44,723 bases of DNA from a virus (IMGVR_UViG_3300046536_000016:1-44723), one strand, 5' to 3'. Numbered from the stretch's first letter, positions 8,660-15,848 are shown. Made by a program: numbers and translations. Notes: generated from the sequence alone by a model not told the origin.

Positions 8660-9111
8660 TAGAGTAATACCTTGGTGTAGACAGCCCCACTCTTCCGGTA
8701 GCGCAGGCGCTTGAAGACGGAACCACGGTCCAGGTTGTCCTGAGTGCTGACGACGACCTTCTTCACCCCTGCTTCACGCATGCGAGCTTCGGCATAGCGG
8801 AACAGGTGAACCCCAAGCCAACCTTGGCGGTACTTGGGGAGGATGAAGTAGGAGTCGTTGAAGCAAAACAGGGAGGACGCGTGATGCGGGTGACGGCTGA
8901 GTAGATTCTTGCTATACCCTATGAGCTTCCCGTTATCTCGCACCGTGACAAACAGGAGGATTCCTGAGGTCTCAGCAGCAAGGTAAAAGGCCTCGTTGAG
9001 GAAGAAGGGGATTTCAGCTTGGTCGTAGGCGATCTCTGAGTAGTGTTGCTCCCACAGGGGGCGCATCTCTTCGACGGCTTCACTCCACTTCTCAACTTGG
9101 TAGCTAATCAT
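8659..9111 (-). CDS. GNAT-family N-acetyltransferase
   Basis: A 150-aa protein with the GNAT pattern. There is a central strand FVTVRDNGKLIGYSKN, then a strand FCFNDSYFILPKYRQGWLGVHLFRYAEARM, where the R/Q-x-x-G-x-G/A-like acetyl-CoA loop is replaced by YRQGWLGVHLF, followed by a helix, and late strands VKKVVVSTQDNLDRGSVFKRLRYR. GNAT enzymes move an acetyl group from acetyl-CoA to an amine. Genes of this kind recur in podovirus structural operons, beside tail and ejection genes, and their substrate is unknown. It might modify a host protein or a virion protein. It ends in TAATG shared with the next gene. Confidence 0.8.
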   Translation of the reverse strand: MISYQVEKWSEAVEEMRPLWEQHYSEIAYDQAEIPFFLNEAFYLAAETSGILLFVTVRDNGKLIGYSKNLLSRHPHHASSLFCFNDSYFILPKYRQGWLGVHLFRYAEARMREAGVKKVVVSTQDNLDRGSVFKRLRYRKSGAVYTKVLL

Positions 9112-9129
9112 AGGGGTGTTACTCTCTAA

Positions 9130-9288
9130 TTAAGGTACGTGTACGCCGATCTGCTCAAGTGCAGCCGTGATCGATGCGAGCGTCCGTTCCAGTTTCTTCA
9201 GTTCCTCAGTGAGAAAGAGGGCCTGCGACTGGGGTAGTTGTGGGATGCTCGCGCGTACGTATTTTTCTAAGGGGATCGTGTAGTTCAT
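9130..9288 (-). CDS. Small helical protein, 52 aa
   Basis: A short frame: MNYTIPLEKYVRASIPQLPQ, then SQALFLTEELKKLERTLASI and TAALEQIGVHVP. The ATG overlaps the stop of the large tail gene (ATGA at 9285-9288) and it ends 18 bases before the GNAT start, filling an otherwise empty gap. The second half is a heptad-like amphipathic helix (LTEELKKLERTLASI). Small genes at this place in podoviruses sometimes code for tail assembly factors. Here that is only a positional guess. Confidence 0.65.
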   Translation of the reverse strand: MNYTIPLEKYVRASIPQLPQSQALFLTEELKKLERTLASITAALEQIGVHVP

Positions 9289-11009
9289 CGTCGGCTCAAG
9301 GTCTTGACGTCAAAGTCCATCCCGGAGAATTGGAAGTTGGAGATCGAGTCCGTGCTCACCTTGTAGGCGAGGTAACGACCTGCGACCATCATGTCCAGTT
9401 TGTAGTCCGTTGCGGGACTGTACGTCTGTGTGGAACGGTAGTTCGCAGCCTCAGTCGGGAGATCCGAGGACCCAATTTCAAACTTGAAGACGCCCGTGGA
9501 ATCCTCAAATGAACACTGAGGAACCATGCTCTGTATCAGCTTGTAACCACGGAGACTCGTAGGCAAACCTGAGCCGTCCAGGTCGACCCCTACGCGTTCC
9601 ACATAGGAAGGCTTAAGGACCTCTGGGAGCGCCGGAAGATTAACCAACCCTGCGGTCGGTAGATCAACTGCGAACACTCGGCTATCCGTGATCCCTACGT
9701 TCTGATCGGCCACCGAGAGCATCAAAGGGATCCGAGGAGTCGTAGGCCCAATGAAGCTGGTGTAGGTCGTGTTGTAGAGTTGGTACCCTGCGGTCTCATT
9801 GGGATAGGAGTTGGCGACCAGTACTGCATCCGCCTCTGAACCACCAATGACATTCGGGAGATCCATGAAGGACCAAGTATCCGTCTTGTAGTTGTAGATT
9901 GCCGACTGGTTACAGAAGGCAGCCCCTACATACGCAGCAGAGTCCTGAAGGGTCGGGTAGCAGAAGTGGATCAGGTTAGCTACCGAGTCATGGACCACAA
10001 AGCACAAGGACGTTCTGGTACGGTCCAGTGTGTTGTAAATCCTTCGGCGTACCCGGGAATCCGCGAGGGAGGTCTTGGACATGCCATCATGGCGATAGAT
10101 GTCATTCTCACCAAAGACGAAGTGTTGTCCCTCGACTTCGACCACGCAGTTCGTGTTGACGATCCCGCCATCAAAGGGAAGCCTACGGAACCCAAAGACC
10201 GCTGAGTCCCCTCGGTATTCCATGAGCCAGTTCTGAAGCTGACCATAGATGATGAACGAGTTCCCCAAGGTGAGGCCATCGCGGATCCCTGAGTGCATCT
10301 CAGAGAGCACGTTCTCACCAGCGATGAAGTTCGGGTTGCCTGGGTCCCAGAGGACACCCGTGGAAGCCGTGCCATACTGAAGCGGGTTGCACCACTTGAC
10401 CATCTGCGGGTTGTAATGACCCACACCCTTGCGGATGTTCAGCATGATCGCGTAGTCAAGAAATGACCGGACCACTCCTGCACAGTCCACCCCACCGGTA
10501 GTCCAGTCCCCCGCGAGGGGAACATAGGTGGCATCAGCGAGGATGTTACGGACGTACGGGACCGTATCTTGACGGACCAGGAACGAGAGTGCCCCTACCT
10601 GCGCATGGGACCACACAGCATCCGTGGTGAACACTGAGGACGAAGGCGTTAGGAACGTGAGGTTCCCGTTGGGGTATGCGCGGACAGTACCATCACGATC
10701 ACAGACAAACGGCACCCCTCCAAGGTCTACTTGGTAGTAGGAACCAATGAAGCGGGATGTCGCGGAGCTACCACCATCTGCAGAATCATAGGGGTTCGTG
10801 TTGGAGTCGTAGGATCCTGGGGCTGCGTCATACGTAAGTGCAGAGCGAATAGGATTGAACAACTGCTTGAATACAGGCGCCCGAGTAATCCGGTCTTCAT
10901 CGAAGATGACATTGTTGGCTGCAGAGAAAGCGTTAGGCGGGAGGTCGTACGGGTTGGCATCAGTGATGACCCCCACGCCCCCTAGCTTCCGAAGCGGGAG
11001 AGTCGGCAT
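9285..11009 (-). CDS. Large tail protein (probable tail tube or nozzle component)
   Basis: A 574-aa strand-rich protein. The N-terminus LRKLGGVGVITDANPYDLPPNAFSAANNVIFDEDRITRAP is a recognisable opening for podovirus tail proteins that sit on the connector: a Pro-Asn-Ala-Phe turn, then AANNVIF and DRITRAP. The rest alternates short strands and turns, as in a beta-propeller-like nozzle (GTVRAYPNGNLTFLTPSS, YNYKTDTWSFMDLP). It plays the part of T7 gp12 or a P22 stabilisation protein. Which of these folds it has cannot be told by eye. It starts 4 nt after the downstream collar gene's stop in the operon. Confidence 0.7.
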   Translation of the reverse strand: MPTLPLRKLGGVGVITDANPYDLPPNAFSAANNVIFDEDRITRAPVFKQLFNPIRSALTYDAAPGSYDSNTNPYDSADGGSSATSRFIGSYYQVDLGGVPFVCDRDGTVRAYPNGNLTFLTPSSSVFTTDAVWSHAQVGALSFLVRQDTVPYVRNILADATYVPLAGDWTTGGVDCAGVVRSFLDYAIMLNIRKGVGHYNPQMVKWCNPLQYGTASTGVLWDPGNPNFIAGENVLSEMHSGIRDGLTLGNSFIIYGQLQNWLMEYRGDSAVFGFRRLPFDGGIVNTNCVVEVEGQHFVFGENDIYRHDGMSKTSLADSRVRRRIYNTLDRTRTSLCFVVHDSVANLIHFCYPTLQDSAAYVGAAFCNQSAIYNYKTDTWSFMDLPNVIGGSEADAVLVANSYPNETAGYQLYNTTYTSFIGPTTPRIPLMLSVADQNVGITDSRVFAVDLPTAGLVNLPALPEVLKPSYVERVGVDLDGSGLPTSLRGYKLIQSMVPQCSFEDSTGVFKFEIGSSDLPTEAANYRSTQTYSPATDYKLDMMVAGRYLAYKVSTDSISNFQFSGMDFDVKTLSRR

Positions 11010-11012
11010 TGA

Positions 11013-11558
11013 TTAAACCTTCATGATGTAGGCCAAGGCCATGTACGGAGGGAGCGACGAGTGTTGGTGATCGCCCACGAGATTCGCAGAATGCGTATGG
11101 GACTGAGGGGTAACTGCGGTAATCGCATTGATCCCTACGGCAGCCGCAGCGCTCTGGGTAGTCGTATTGATGACCTCAGTGGTACCGTTGATCGTATGGG
11201 TGTGCGACCCTGCCATACCAGTACTTGAGGCACCACCAGTGGCATTGACCGCATACGAGGACCCCGCACCCGCTACGAACCTATTGCGGAGGTCAGGGGT
11301 CCCATTGGTACCATCACACAGTAGGTACCCGGCAGGGATAGCCACGATGGCCCCAGACCACATCAAGATCACTCCCTTGGGAACCGGGGAGTTCAATTGA
11401 GCAGGGGTGACCGTGACGGGGGCATCCAGGTTCGGGAAGGTGTTCTTCAGGGCCTGCTTGATTACCCGAAGGTGATCGTCAGCCTGAGAGACCGTGTCGG
11501 TACTGTTGGGATTCGCAGGGTTAAGCTGGCTGATGTAGTTAGCTGATTCGAGAGGCAT
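11013..11558 (-). CDS. Tail collar-domain protein, paralogue 2
   Basis: A 181-aa protein with a phage tail collar domain. MWSGAIVAIPAGYLLCDGTNGTPDLRNRFVAGAG is the classic Pro-x-Gly-x-x-x-Cys-Asp-Gly, then Pro-Asp-Leu-Arg-Asn-Arg-Phe pattern. It is followed by HTHT, HTH and HQH clusters, which in related fibres bind metal along the trimer axis. The C-terminus is YMALAYIMKV. It is a shorter paralogue of the next upstream gene, with which it shares the N-terminal PANP to ADDHxRxIK to TFPN block and the IMKV ending. Probable role: receptor-facing fibre or tail tip. Confidence 0.85.
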   Translation of the reverse strand: MPLESANYISQLNPANPNSTDTVSQADDHLRVIKQALKNTFPNLDAPVTVTPAQLNSPVPKGVILMWSGAIVAIPAGYLLCDGTNGTPDLRNRFVAGAGSSYAVNATGGASSTGMAGSHTHTINGTTEVINTTTQSAAAAVGINAITAVTPQSHTHSANLVGDHQHSSLPPYMALAYIMKV

Positions 11559-11564
11559 CTGTAT

Positions 11565-12296
11565 TTACACCTTCATGATGTAGTAGAGGGCGTAGTACGG
11601 ATTCCGAATGTCAATGGAAGCGCCACTCCCGGCATTCCCAATGGAAACGGTGTGGGTATGGTTACCAGCGCCTTGGGACACGATGTCCACGCTATGGGTG
11701 TGTGCCCCTGCGTTCTGAGTGGGAGACTGGAAGCGTCCCGAGGAATACCCGGTACTTACGCTTACGTTGGCACCACCATTGTCCGAACCCGCCTGGACCG
11801 AGCCAAGGTTATTCAGGCCGTGGGCGTGATCGCCATCTCCAGACGTGGGACCCAAGACTCGGTGGAAGTGGTCCCCTGGGTTATCCGTGGATGCGCTGTG
11901 GTTATGCACGGGCATCTGGGACTGCGACAGGGCGATAAACCCGTTACCGCCCGAGTTATTAAGGCCATACGAATTCCCTGCCCCTACGACAAGCCTGTCA
12001 AGGAGATTGGGCGTGGTGATATTACCTGCACCATCACTACGGACCACCGTCTGACCATTACACAGTGCCCACCCTGAGGGGACCGTAGCCCCTACCCACA
12101 TAATGACCGCCCCAATGGGCATCATCGTATTGATAAAGTCCTGAGACAGATTTACAGGACCCGTGACGTTAGGGAAGGTCGCCTTCAGGGTCGACTTAAT
12201 GAGCCGGATGTGGTCATCTGCAAATGCAATGGCATCTGAGCCAAGGGGATTAGCAGGTACGAGACCATTAATATAAGTAGCGGATTCTAATGCCAT
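11565..12296 (-). CDS. Tail collar-domain protein, paralogue 1 (first late gene)
   Basis: A 243-aa collar-domain protein: MWVGATVPSGWALCNGQTVV is followed by TPNLLDRLVVGAGNSYG, then many His-x-His pairs (HNHS, HFHR, HAHG, HTHS, HTHT). It ends NPYYALYYIMKV. It is longer than paralogue 2 because of extra His-x-His repeats. It is the first gene of the leftward late operon. Its ATG at 12296 is preceded by a weak AAAG. About 125 bases upstream is a phage-type promoter candidate on the same strand (12418-12440). Probable role: tail fibre or tip in host recognition. Confidence 0.85.
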   Translation of the reverse strand: MALESATYINGLVPANPLGSDAIAFADDHIRLIKSTLKATFPNVTGPVNLSQDFINTMMPIGAVIMWVGATVPSGWALCNGQTVVRSDGAGNITTPNLLDRLVVGAGNSYGLNNSGGNGFIALSQSQMPVHNHSASTDNPGDHFHRVLGPTSGDGDHAHGLNNLGSVQAGSDNGGANVSVSTGYSSGRFQSPTQNAGAHTHSVDIVSQGAGNHTHTVSIGNAGSGASIDIRNPYYALYYIMKV

Positions 12297-12417
12297 GGGT
12301 ATCTTTGGGTGACTGTGGATACCCTTGGGGTACCTTGGTTTTATCTCTGGGTAAATCTTTAGATAAGACCATTATTAATAACCTATATATAAACTATAGG
12401 GACTTAAGTAAAACCTA

Positions 12418-12440
12418 GGGTCCTTTAGAATCCTCAGGTC
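12418..12440 (-). promoter_or_regulatory. Candidate phage RNA polymerase promoter for the late operon
   Basis: On the minus strand this reads GAGGATTCTAAAGGACCC, with a predicted start at 12423. The CTAAAGG core matches the T3 promoter core (CTAAAGGG), and the same GATTCTAAAG word recurs at other noncoding sites. It lies about 125 bases before the first late gene. A second, weaker copy is at 12446-12456. Confidence 0.5.
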
Positions 12441-12812
12441 TTTAATCTTTAGAATCTAAAGCCCCCCTACCCCCCATAGCCCTTACTGGTCTATTAATGG
12501 TCAATGTAGGGAGAAACTTAGGTGAAACTTGGGTAAAACTTGTGCAACCTTGGGTACCCTTGGGGTCCTTTTGGTTACCTTGGGAATAAAGGGGGTGGGA
12601 TCAACTTGAGGGTACCCGGGGGGGGTCCTAGGGGGTACCTTGGGTTTCTTTGGGAATCTTGGGGACGTTGCTCTCACGCAACAGGTCGAACAACAACAAC
12701 AACGAAAAACCTTTAGGCATTCTTTTGGAAGTGGATCCAAAGAGGACCTAGGGGGTACATCCGGCACCGTGTGGGCACAGCAAGGATCGTGGCTCGAGTG
12801 GGAGCCTGGGCT

Positions 12813-12835
12813 AAGTGCTTGATTCTAAAGGAGAT
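12813..12835 (+). promoter_or_regulatory. Candidate phage RNA polymerase promoter, rightward
   Basis: The plus strand reads AAGTGCTTGATTCTAAAGG with a predicted start at G12830. The GGAGAT that follows would begin the transcript and also act as a ribosome site for the short frame at 12843. The upstream AAGTnCTTGATTCTAAAG block is shared with 35086-35103. Confidence 0.5.
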
Positions 12836-12842
12836 ACATCCG

Positions 12843-12911
12843 ATGAGTTATCTAATGTGGAATCAGGGAACGTTGGTCTACTCATTGGCCATGGGTAGCC
12901 AGGGGCATTAG
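12843..12911 (+). CDS. Possible 22-aa leader peptide
   Basis: A very short frame, MSYLMWNQGTLVYSLAMGSQ then GH. It is listed because a strong AAAGGAG lies eight bases upstream and it sits directly after a candidate phage promoter. It has no recognisable motif, and 220 noncoding bases follow. It may be a real small peptide, or chance use of the GGAG at a transcript start. Confidence 0.3.
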   Translation: MSYLMWNQGTLVYSLAMGSQGH

Positions 12912-13061
12912 GGATAGCTGAGGTATCCATGGTGCACAAATGATTAGGACACTAACGATTCCAAATAGTGAAGGAAGGGGTTCGTGTGTGTTCGACAGGC
13001 GAACGAACCTGAGACCCTTAGTCACCCAAGGCACCTTTTGATCGAAAGTACTAAGTTTCTC

Positions 13062-13090
13062 TTGCACAACCGTACACAACACGTTACATT
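13062..13090 (+). promoter_or_regulatory. Sigma70-like promoter
   Basis: TTGCAC at 13062, a 17-base spacer and TACATT at 13085. It lies about 40 bases before the small membrane gene at 13132. The same TTGCAC-17 layout is seen at 13583 and 33440. Confidence 0.6.
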
Positions 13091-13131
13091 GGAGTCCATG
13101 CAGTAACGACTAACGAACCCAAGGAAACCAA

Positions 13132-13293
13132 ATGAAAACTCTGCGCAAACTCAAGGCAAACGTCGAGTCCGGACACATCGCAATGTTCACCATGATGGTA
13201 ATGCTCGGATGTTGCCTTAGTGCCTTTGGTGGCCTTGTGTATCCCGATACGTTCCTTGGCTCTGTTGCTAAGTTCGCTTTCAACCTTCATTGA
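13132..13293 (+). CDS. Small membrane protein, 53 aa
   Basis: MKTLRKLKANVESGHIAMFT is followed by MMVMLGCCLSAFGGLVY and a short polar and aromatic end. A basic N-terminus plus one hydrophobic span of about 18 residues suggests an inner-membrane protein with its N-terminus in the cytoplasm. AAGGAAA lies upstream of the ATG. It is the first gene after the promoter at 13062, so it would be made early. Function unknown. Confidence 0.6.
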   Translation: MKTLRKLKANVESGHIAMFTMMVMLGCCLSAFGGLVYPDTFLGSVAKFAFNLH

Positions 13294-13309
13294 TTCAAGG
13301 GGAAACCAA

Positions 13310-13546
13310 ATGATCCTATATCAATCCCAAGCTAACGCCGTCGCACAATCAATGTGGGCGTTAAATAATGTGCATGCGGTTGTGGACGTTCGAATCGTCT
13401 TAGATGACGAAGGGGAATACATCAGGGTCCGGGAGTCGGACGTTACAGGGGAAGTGATCGTAAAGCATTACAAGAGAGGTAATGCGGGCGCCCGTGAGGT
13501 CTATACCGATCAGGATGCATTCCTTACCGCGTACAACCTAGCGTAA
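13310..13546 (+). CDS. Unknown early protein, 78 aa
   Basis: Starts MILYQSQANAVAQSMWALNN and continues with strands such as VVDVRIVLDDEGEYIRVRES and GEVIVKHYKRG, then a final helix. It is acidic overall and looks like a small mixed alpha and beta domain. AAGGGGAAACC lies upstream of the ATG, and the gene follows the small membrane gene by 16 bases. No family is recognised. Confidence 0.7.
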   Translation: MILYQSQANAVAQSMWALNNVHAVVDVRIVLDDEGEYIRVRESDVTGEVIVKHYKRGNAGAREVYTDQDAFLTAYNLA

Positions 13547-13582
13547 CCAGAGGAACCCTGTGCAAATAAGTTTAAATAACGC

Positions 13583-13611
13583 TTGCACACCTCTGCACAA
13601 CACGCTATAGT
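13583..13611 (+). promoter_or_regulatory. Sigma70-like promoter before the ArdA-like gene
   Basis: TTGCAC at 13583, a 17-base spacer and TATAGT at 13606. This is one of the closest matches to the sigma70 consensus in the window and lies about 50 bases upstream of the gene at 13663. Confidence 0.75.
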
Positions 13612-13662
13612 TCATCCCATAGCAGCAACGAACCAAACGACCTTAGATACCTGGAGAATCAA

Positions 13663-14091
13663 ATGAGCCACATCGACAACATGCAAGACACCATTGACGT
13701 TCGTGACCTTATCGCCCGTGTTGAGGAGTTACGCGAAACCAGCGATGCTTTGCGCGAAGAGTTTGATTCCATGCCTGAGAATGACGGGGTTGACTTTGCT
13801 ACCTGGGTGCGCAACCAAGTTGGATTCAGTAGCGAAGAGTATGACGAACTGTTGGAGATCGAAGGGTTATTAGATGAGGTGTGCAGTTACGGCGGCGATG
13901 AATGGTATCCCGTGACCCTCATTCGTGACAGCTACTTCACGGACTACGCTAGGGGTATGCTTGAGGATTGCGGAGACATTCCCAAGGGTATCCCTAGCTA
14001 CATTGAGATCGACTGGGAAGCTACTGCCTGCAACATCCGTGTTGATTACTCTTCGGTAGAGATTGACGATGTGACCTACTGGTACCGCTAA
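13663..14091 (+). CDS. Acidic ArdA-like protein, putative antirestriction
   Basis: A 142-aa protein with strong net negative charge. The N-terminal half is an acidic coiled helix (VEELRETSDALREEFDSMPE). The C-terminal half carries IRDSYFTDYARGMLEDCGDI, then DWEATACNIRVDYSSVEIDDVTYWYR. An (E/D)SYFxxYAxxxAxDxG block followed by IDWExAAxxLxxDYxSVxxxxVTYxxR is a pattern I associate with ArdA-like phage and plasmid proteins, which mimic DNA and block type I restriction enzymes. It has its own strong promoter (13583-13611), as expected for a gene needed on entry. Identity with true ArdA is not proved: it is shorter than typical ArdA and the N-terminus differs. Confidence 0.5.
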   Translation: MSHIDNMQDTIDVRDLIARVEELRETSDALREEFDSMPENDGVDFATWVRNQVGFSSEEYDELLEIEGLLDEVCSYGGDEWYPVTLIRDSYFTDYARGMLEDCGDIPKGIPSYIEIDWEATACNIRVDYSSVEIDDVTYWYR

Positions 14092-14123
14092 GTGTTGCAC
14101 AACACACAGTAGGACAGGTCGAA

Positions 14124-14159
14124 ACCCTCTAACACATGAGGGTCTGCGGGTACCACCCG
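14124..14159 (+). other. Two small hairpins after the ArdA-like gene
   Basis: ACCCTC (14124-14129) pairs with GAGGGT (14138-14143), and CGGGT (14147-14151) pairs with ACCCG (14155-14159). There is no T tract, so this may be a processing site or weak terminator rather than a standard intrinsic terminator. The motif GTTGCACAAC lies just before it at 14094-14103. Confidence 0.35.
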
Positions 14160-14192
14160 TACTGATGAGACCAAACAACCAAGGGGAACACC

Positions 14193-14411
14193 ATGCTTAC
14201 ATTCAATCTGGACAAAGACACAGGGATCTTAGAAGTTAAAGAGACTCAAATGTCCTTCCATGCGGACAAGACAACCTATTGGTACTACGACACGACCAAG
14301 TGGCTTAAGTCTTCTACGGGTAAGCAGGGCTCGACCCCTGACCGCGTTATGTCTCCTGAAGACATCAAATGGGTCCAGACCTATTACCTGCCTAAGGTGC
14401 AAGGAGTCTAA
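14193..14411 (+). CDS. Unknown early protein, 72 aa
   Basis: The sequence has MLTFNLDKDTGILEVKETQM, then aromatic-rich TTYWYYDTTKWLK and a helix near the end (SPEDIKWVQTYYLPKV). AAGGGGAACACC precedes the ATG. It is followed three bases later by the next gene. It looks like a small folded domain. No family is recognised. Confidence 0.7.
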   Translation: MLTFNLDKDTGILEVKETQMSFHADKTTYWYYDTTKWLKSSTGKQGSTPDRVMSPEDIKWVQTYYLPKVQGV

Positions 14412-14413
14412 CC

Positions 14414-14800
14414 ATGACAGTCGATCAACTTACCCCTATGCAGCTTGACGAGTTCTTTGAAGCGTATGTGGAGTGTGCCCTTTGGTCGTCCATGGATGAC
14501 GAAGGGGAACCGTTAGATACGTATGAGACCTCTGTCTTCTGCCATAACACTATGCTCAATGACTGTCGCATGTTCACCGATCGTAACTACGATAAGCTGA
14601 TGGAAGCATTGGAACACTCGGGATACACCTTGGCTAAAGCTGGTCATGACTTCTGGCTTACTCGCAACCATCACGGTGCGGGCTATTGGGACAGGGGCCT
14701 AGGCAAAGTTGGCGACAGCTTGGCGTACTCAGCGGAAGTTGAGGGTTCGGTTGATTTGTACGTTGGTGATGATGGTCTAGTTCACTGCCAAGGATACTAA
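14414..14800 (+). CDS. Conserved-looking phage protein, 128 aa, unknown
   Basis: The N-terminal half is helical (LDEFFEAYVECALWSS, then MLNDCRMFTDRNYDKLMEAL). The C-terminal half has GHDFWLTRNHHGAGYWDRGLG followed by SAEVEGSVDLYVGDDG. The second block, with His, Arg, Asn, His and Gly residues, recurs in small proteins of many phages of unknown function, so the gene is probably real and widespread. No catalytic role is known to me. Confidence 0.75.
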   Translation: MTVDQLTPMQLDEFFEAYVECALWSSMDDEGEPLDTYETSVFCHNTMLNDCRMFTDRNYDKLMEALEHSGYTLAKAGHDFWLTRNHHGAGYWDRGLGKVGDSLAYSAEVEGSVDLYVGDDGLVHCQGY

Positions 14801-14803
14801 ACC

Positions 14804-14938
14804 ATGTTCACCCTAGTCCATCGTTTAACAGGCAAAGCGTTATTACGGTTCCTCACACTGGAGGAAGCCTTAGTCGCCCTGCAGGATGCTGCGGTCCCCG
14901 ATCTGTTCTACATCTCTAACGCTGTAACCAATCACTGA
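14804..14938 (+). CDS. Small unknown protein, 44 aa
   Basis: MFTLVHRLTGKALLRFLTLE is followed by EALVALQDAAVPDLFYISNA and VTNH. The frame fits exactly between neighbours (three bases after the previous stop, eight before the next start), which supports translation. It has one amphipathic helix. Function unknown. Confidence 0.55.
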   Translation: MFTLVHRLTGKALLRFLTLEEALVALQDAAVPDLFYISNAVTNH

Positions 14939-14946
14939 GGTACACC

Positions 14947-15237
14947 ATGAAAATCCAATTCAAAGCCAAGATGCAAGCGGTCTACAACATGGACGACACG
15001 GTTTCCTATCAGTACATTGCGGTCCCTACGTTCAAGCGTAGTCATGTGGATATGAACGCAGCACGGAATCATCCTAAGTTTGGCGCATATGCCAACAGTG
15101 ATTTTTTCCCTGGCATGCTGGCACGTATCCGGAAGGACCTTATCCAAGGTTCCCTTGGTCTCCGTATGGACCGCTTGCCGGACAATGTTACTGTGGATAC
15201 CTCTGGGTTCCTGGCTAACGTAACGATTGAGGTATGA
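14947..15237 (+). CDS. Unknown early protein, 96 aa
   Basis: Begins MKIQFKAKMQAVYNMDDTVS, then YQYIAVPTFKRSHVDMNAAR, a middle segment with GAYANSDFFPGML, a helix (ARIRKDLIQGSLG) and a C-terminal strand pair. It looks like a small mixed domain. Its stop and the next start are two bases apart. No family is recognised. Confidence 0.7.
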   Translation: MKIQFKAKMQAVYNMDDTVSYQYIAVPTFKRSHVDMNAARNHPKFGAYANSDFFPGMLARIRKDLIQGSLGLRMDRLPDNVTVDTSGFLANVTIEV

Positions 15238-15239
15238 CA

Positions 15240-15395
15240 ATGACTACTCGCCTTTATCACGTGGTAGTTATGAACGAGCGGACAGGCGTTAAGGTTCGTC
15301 TGAGCGCTTCCCCCGTGACCCATAGCGAAGGCTGTACATGGTTGAGCAAGGTCACTTCCTTTGCCTGGCGTCGTAAGTTTCTGGAGGAAGTTTGA
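15240..15395 (+). CDS. Small unknown protein, 51 aa
   Basis: MTTRLYHVVVMNERTGVKVR, then LSASPVTHSEGCTWLSKVTS and a basic end (FAWRRKFLEEV). Three short strands and a C-terminal helix look plausible. Its last codons contain GGAGGAAG, which acts as the ribosome site of the overlapping next gene. Confidence 0.6.
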   Translation: MTTRLYHVVVMNERTGVKVRLSASPVTHSEGCTWLSKVTSFAWRRKFLEEV

Positions 15396-15574
15396 GACCC
15401 TCCGTACGCCCAGTGACCAAAGCCCTAGAGGCATACTCGCGGGCTATCGAACCAACACCTACACTGATACATGATCTAACCAGGGCACTCGCAGAGGAGC
15501 TAGCGAAGACCATGCAGGGCCCTGTTGAAATACGACTTCCGGGTAACATCCGGATCATTAGGGGGAACCAATGA
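15392..15574 (+). CDS. Small protein, 60 aa, TTG start coupled to upstream gene
   Basis: The TTG at 15392 overlaps the previous stop (TTGA) and has GGAGG four to five bases upstream. The protein is MRPSVRPVTKALEAYSRAIE, then a helix DLTRALAEELAKTMQG and strands PVEIRLPGNIRIIRG. It looks like a helix followed by a small beta unit. The stop overlaps the next ATG (CAATGA). Function unknown. Confidence 0.6.
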   Translation: MRPSVRPVTKALEAYSRAIEPTPTLIHDLTRALAEELAKTMQGPVEIRLPGNIRIIRGNQ

Positions 15575-15774
15575 AAACAAATTCTGAGCGCGACCACAAC
15601 AACTATCTTGTAGTGAAGAAAGGCACGCGTAAGTTTTATATCACGCCCTATGAATCCTTCTACACCGTGCGGGATACCAAAGGGGTGATACAACGCCTTG
15701 CAGACGGTAGACGTGCCTTCGTTCAAACCGAGGACCAAGCTGTTAGGCTTGTTGAGACCGTAGAGTTTGTATGA
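15571..15774 (+). CDS. Small unknown protein, 67 aa
   Basis: MKTNSERDHNNYLVVKKGTR, then KFYITPYESFYTVRDTKGV, and a last helix (FVQTEDQAVRLVETVEFV). GGGGGAACC precedes the ATG, which overlaps the stop of the previous gene. It is the last gene of this rightward block before the terminator-like element at 15786. Function unknown. Confidence 0.65.
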   Translation: MKTNSERDHNNYLVVKKGTRKFYITPYESFYTVRDTKGVIQRLADGRRAFVQTEDQAVRLVETVEFV

Positions 15775-15785
15775 ACACACAGGAC

Positions 15786-15828
15786 ACAAACGAGAGACCC
15801 TAGGTAACCCCTGGGGTTTGTCGTTTGT
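15786..15828 (+). terminator. Terminator-like hairpin, first copy of repeated element
   Basis: ACAAACGA (15786-15793) pairs with TCGTTTGT (15821-15828), and inside it AACCCC pairs with GGGGTT. A 21-base block beginning GAGACCCTAGGTAACCCC is repeated in the next element at 16134. It separates the small early genes from the lipoprotein gene. Confidence 0.55.
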
Positions 15829-15848
15829 AGTCACTGTTGGCGGTTGTG

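Larger units (their letters stand above)
12297..12842. other. Divergent control region, 546 bp, AT-rich with GGTACC/CCTTGGG repeats
   Basis: This noncoding stretch separates the leftward late operon from the rightward early genes. It holds a very AT-rich core at about 12350-12410 with TATATATA, two GATTCTAAAG elements on the minus strand (12421-12432 and 12446-12456), and one on the plus strand (12821-12830). At 12550-12660 there is a run of imperfect short repeats based on CCTTGGGTACC and GGGGTCC. At 12447-12461 a 15-base near-palindrome is centred on GAATC. No convincing gene of 60 codons or more is visible. It is a good candidate for both a bidirectional promoter region and a replication origin. 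Confidence 0.6.

Noticed and set aside
13062-13611. CRISPR-like or tandem repeat array from the TTGCAC and ACAACAC words
   Set aside because: The words are irregularly spaced, differ in length and coincide with promoter elements; no repeat-spacer pattern is present.
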